Assembly: GCF_020193655.1 (NCBI RefSeq)
Contig: NZ_JADYVE010000010.1
Location: 1 to 64,000 of the forward strand
Origin: Ensifer sp. IC3342
GTDB taxonomy: Bacteria; Pseudomonadota; Alphaproteobacteria; Rhizobiales; Rhizobiaceae
Length of the DNA: 64,000 nt
Direction of reading: 5' to 3'
Of the stretch, positions 62,120 through 64,000 are shown in pieces. How positions within the stretch are numbered: the first letter of the stretch is position 1; every line of letters starts with the position of its first letter. A program made the translations under genes and the position numbers. Under the pieces are notes generated by a model, which did not search any database, was not told where the DNA came from, and worked only from the letters and a program-made list of their open reading frames with translations.

Positions 62120-64000
62120 ATGGTCGCTGTGGAACAAGCACTTCGTTCGGCCTCGCAGCTTGCCGCCAGGATCATGAGGGGTGGACGAGTCCTCGCCTGC
62201 CCCGTCGACGAGGGACTTCTGCTCGTCATCGGTACGGGTGAACCAATGGCCGGGACACTGGTGGCTGAGATCAACGACGACGTCGCCACCCGGGTGACTG
62301 CCTCCATCGGTGGCTGGCGCTTGGCCTTGTCTTCGACATCGGCCACGCATGGGTTCGCGGCGTTGCTGCAGATGAAAGACACTGATCGCCCCCTCACGAC
62401 GCTTCGCCTCGGCGAGGAGGAGGCGGGCAAGCGATACATCTTCGCTCCGCGGTCAATCCCGGTGAGCGATGCCGCCGCGCTCCTGGCGGAGCTCGCCGGG
62501 GAGCAACTCGGCGGCGTGCTGGATTCGCTGGTCGATGGGCTGATGCAGGGCGCCATCGGGCCGCGAAGGCTCGCCGCGATAACCGCTCTGTTGCAGTCCA
62601 GAAAGGGGAGCGACGGTTTCATCGAACTCCTTGGCGAAACCCACGACGAAGTAGTTTTCGTCAAGGGATGGGGCCGCGTCATCGAACCCGGCAGCTGCCG
62701 CGTCGTTGTGAATAGCAGCAAGCCCGTCGTTTGCGATTGTGGGATTGCCACCTTTCTTCGTCAGGACGTTCCGGCGGGAGGCTCGGGTTTCGTCGGACTG
62801 CTTTCGACAAAAGAACCATTCCGGGTCCGTGACATCGAGGGGCTCGTCTATCGCGGGCGTGGAGGCTGGCGGTACGCGCCGGTTCATGAGCACCGCCAGA
62901 TCGCCGGGCCCTCGGAGACACCCGGGCATATTCGCTCCGTGCTGCTTCAAACCCGCAGTTCGCCGCAGGTTCTCTTGCAATTGCGCTCAGCCGCAAACAG
63001 CTTCGAGGGCCGCGAGACGGTCTCCACCCTCCCTCTTCCCGTGCGGATGGGAATCGACATCGCCTTTGAGGCAATCGGGGGCGCTTTCCTGATCTCCGGC
63101 TGGCTGCTTGACCCCGAAACCCACGTCCAAAGCGTCAAGCTCTGTGGTCAGCGGGTGGAAGCGCGGCTCGACGATCGTTGGACCCGGCTCGAGCGCTCCG
63201 ACGTGACGGACGCCTTCGCCGAAGAGCCGGCGTTCCGGAGCGCATTCGGCCATGGAATCCACTCCCACGGTTTCATCGTCTTTGCGAGCGGCCTCGGTGG
63301 GGATTCGGCGGCACCCTTCCATCTGGAGCTGACGCTCAAGGATTCCCGTCGCGCCTTCTTGCCGCTGTCACCGATCCGCGCTCCGGCCCGCTTGGCCGCA
63401 CTTCGTCAGATTAGTTCCATCGATCCGGCAAGCTGGGGGCTCGCGGAAATCGTCGATCGCCAGGTCGTTCCCTTTCTCTGTGCCTCGGAGGCTCCCGCGC
63501 CGCGCGTTGGCACCATCCTTGAGGCCGGTGCGTTCGAGCAAGCCGGAGGCCCGCCGATCGTCATAGCCGCTGAGGACTCTGAAGAAGGAGACATGGCCTC
63601 CTTCCTCGGACTCCTGGCGCTCGATCCCGAGACCCGGCGCGCACCCATCGCCCTCGTCCTGCCCGCGGAACGCTTTCGCCGGCACGCCGGCCGCATCAAG
63701 GACCTGGCGCAATTCTACCGGCTGCCGCTCAGGCTGATCTCGGCCGAGGAGGGCGGCGATCTCTACGACCTTCTGGAAACAGGAATTCGGGCGATCTCCC
63801 ATGAGACGGTGGTTCTGCTTGCCGGCTCGCTGTTGCCAAACCGAGCCGGCTGGTACGGCAAGCTCGTCGCTGCCCACGAGGCGAACGGGGGCATCATTTC
63901 TCCTACGCTTGCCTATGAGGACCATTCTGTTCGCTGGGCCGGAACCTGGTCGGCCGGCCCATCCGAATATCCGGCCGCGGGGCGCTATGCGGGCTACCCG
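62120..64000 (+). CDS. wgeF: Large EPS II protein with GT-A-like region, runs off the right edge
   Basis: Open from ATG 62120 (AAGGGG upstream) to the window end, at least 627 residues. Start: MVAVEQALRSASQLAARIMR. A GW-module like that in wgeB and wgeE is at about 315-400 (ISGWLLDPETHV, then HSHGFIVFASG). The last part resembles a GT2 fold (VVLLAGSLLPNRAGWYGKLV, then SPTLAYEDHSVRWAGTW), but where WgeB has MLNSDV this protein has LLAGSL, so the metal-binding Asp is missing. It may be non-catalytic or use another site further on. Matches expE6 by position; the C terminus is outside the window. Confidence 0.75.
   Translation, partial: MVAVEQALRSASQLAARIMRGGRVLACPVDEGLLLVIGTGEPMAGTLVAEINDDVATRVTASIGGWRLALSSTSATHGFAALLQMKDTDRPLTTLRLGEEEAGKRYIFAPRSIPVSDAAALLAELAGEQLGGVLDSLVDGLMQGAIGPRRLAAITALLQSRKGSDGFIELLGETHDEVVFVKGWGRVIEPGSCRVVVNSSKPVVCDCGIATFLRQDVPAGGSGFVGLLSTKEPFRVRDIEGLVYRGRGGWRYAPVHEHRQIAGPSETPGHIRSVLLQTRSSPQVLLQLRSAANSFEGRETVSTLPLPVRMGIDIAFEAIGGAFLISGWLLDPETHVQSVKLCGQRVEARLDDRWTRLERSDVTDAFAEEPAFRSAFGHGIHSHGFIVFASGLGGDSAAPFHLELTLKDSRRAFLPLSPIRAPARLAALRQISSIDPASWGLAEIVDRQVVPFLCASEAPAPRVGTILEAGAFEQAGGPPIVIAAEDSEEGDMASFLGLLALDPETRRAPIALVLPAERFRRHAGRIKDLAQFYRLPLRLISAEEGGDLYDLLETGIRAISHETVVLLAGSLLPNRAGWYGKLVAAHEANGGIISPTLAYEDHSVRWAGTWSAGPSEYPAAGRYAGYP

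Noticed and set aside
1-64000. CRISPR arrays, rRNA or tRNA genes, replication origin
   Set aside because: No spaced direct repeats, no rRNA or tRNA signatures and no repABC-like genes were seen anywhere in the window.

Overview
The window looks like part of a large secondary replicon (pSymB-like chromid) of a Sinorhizobium/Ensifer-type alphaproteobacterium. The strongest sign is an almost complete galactoglucan (exopolysaccharide II) locus with the wga/wgc/wgg/wgd/wge gene order known from S. meliloti. Intergenic palindromes that I remember as typical of Sinorhizobium, a PHB metabolism set and high G+C agree with this. Species cannot be decided from the sequence alone.

Left part (0-19 kb): a PQQ-dependent alcohol oxidation island. 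pqqABCDE reads leftward. A lanthanide-type quinoprotein alcohol dehydrogenase (ExaF/PedH-like) reads rightward, followed by a LuxR-type response regulator, a FIST sensor-domain protein, a soluble hybrid histidine kinase and a pseudoazurin. After an inserted Ktr-type potassium uptake pair (11-13 kb) come a divergent PQQ-associated ABC system with a beta-propeller and a substrate-binding protein, cytochrome c-550 PedF, and a second periplasmic binding protein. A repeated motif, TACGACCTAGGT, lies in front of exaF and as a perfect inverted repeat between the pedF and ABC operons, with a weaker copy before the pseudoazurin gene. It probably ties the island into one regulon.

Middle part (19-40 kb): a mosaic. 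19-24 kb holds a Crp/Fnr regulator, a tautomerase, two methyltransferases and several broken genes (class III cyclase, AraC, EamA, LacI remnants). Then come phaC and a leftward seven-gene operon: bufferin precursor (bufA), MNIO maturase (bufB), bufC, a DoxX protein, NDH-2, a membrane class III nucleotide cyclase and a DUF3307 protein. Next are a patatin/3-hydroxybutyrate dehydrogenase pair, a LysR regulator and a cupin-MFS-DUF302 group.

Right part (40-64 kb): the EPS II locus. wggR-wgcA and wgaABDEF-rfbACB read leftward; wgdAB and wgeABCDEF read rightward and run off the right edge inside wgeF. Three near-identical 15-bp palindromes (CTTC-N7-GAAG) lie in front of wgaA, between wggR and wgdA, and in front of wgeA, exactly where the MarR-type activator WggR should act. 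The locus makes nucleotide sugars (rfbA, rfbC, rfbB; no rfbD seen), assembles and pyruvylates the polymer, and has a type I secretion pair next to an RTX calcium-binding protein.
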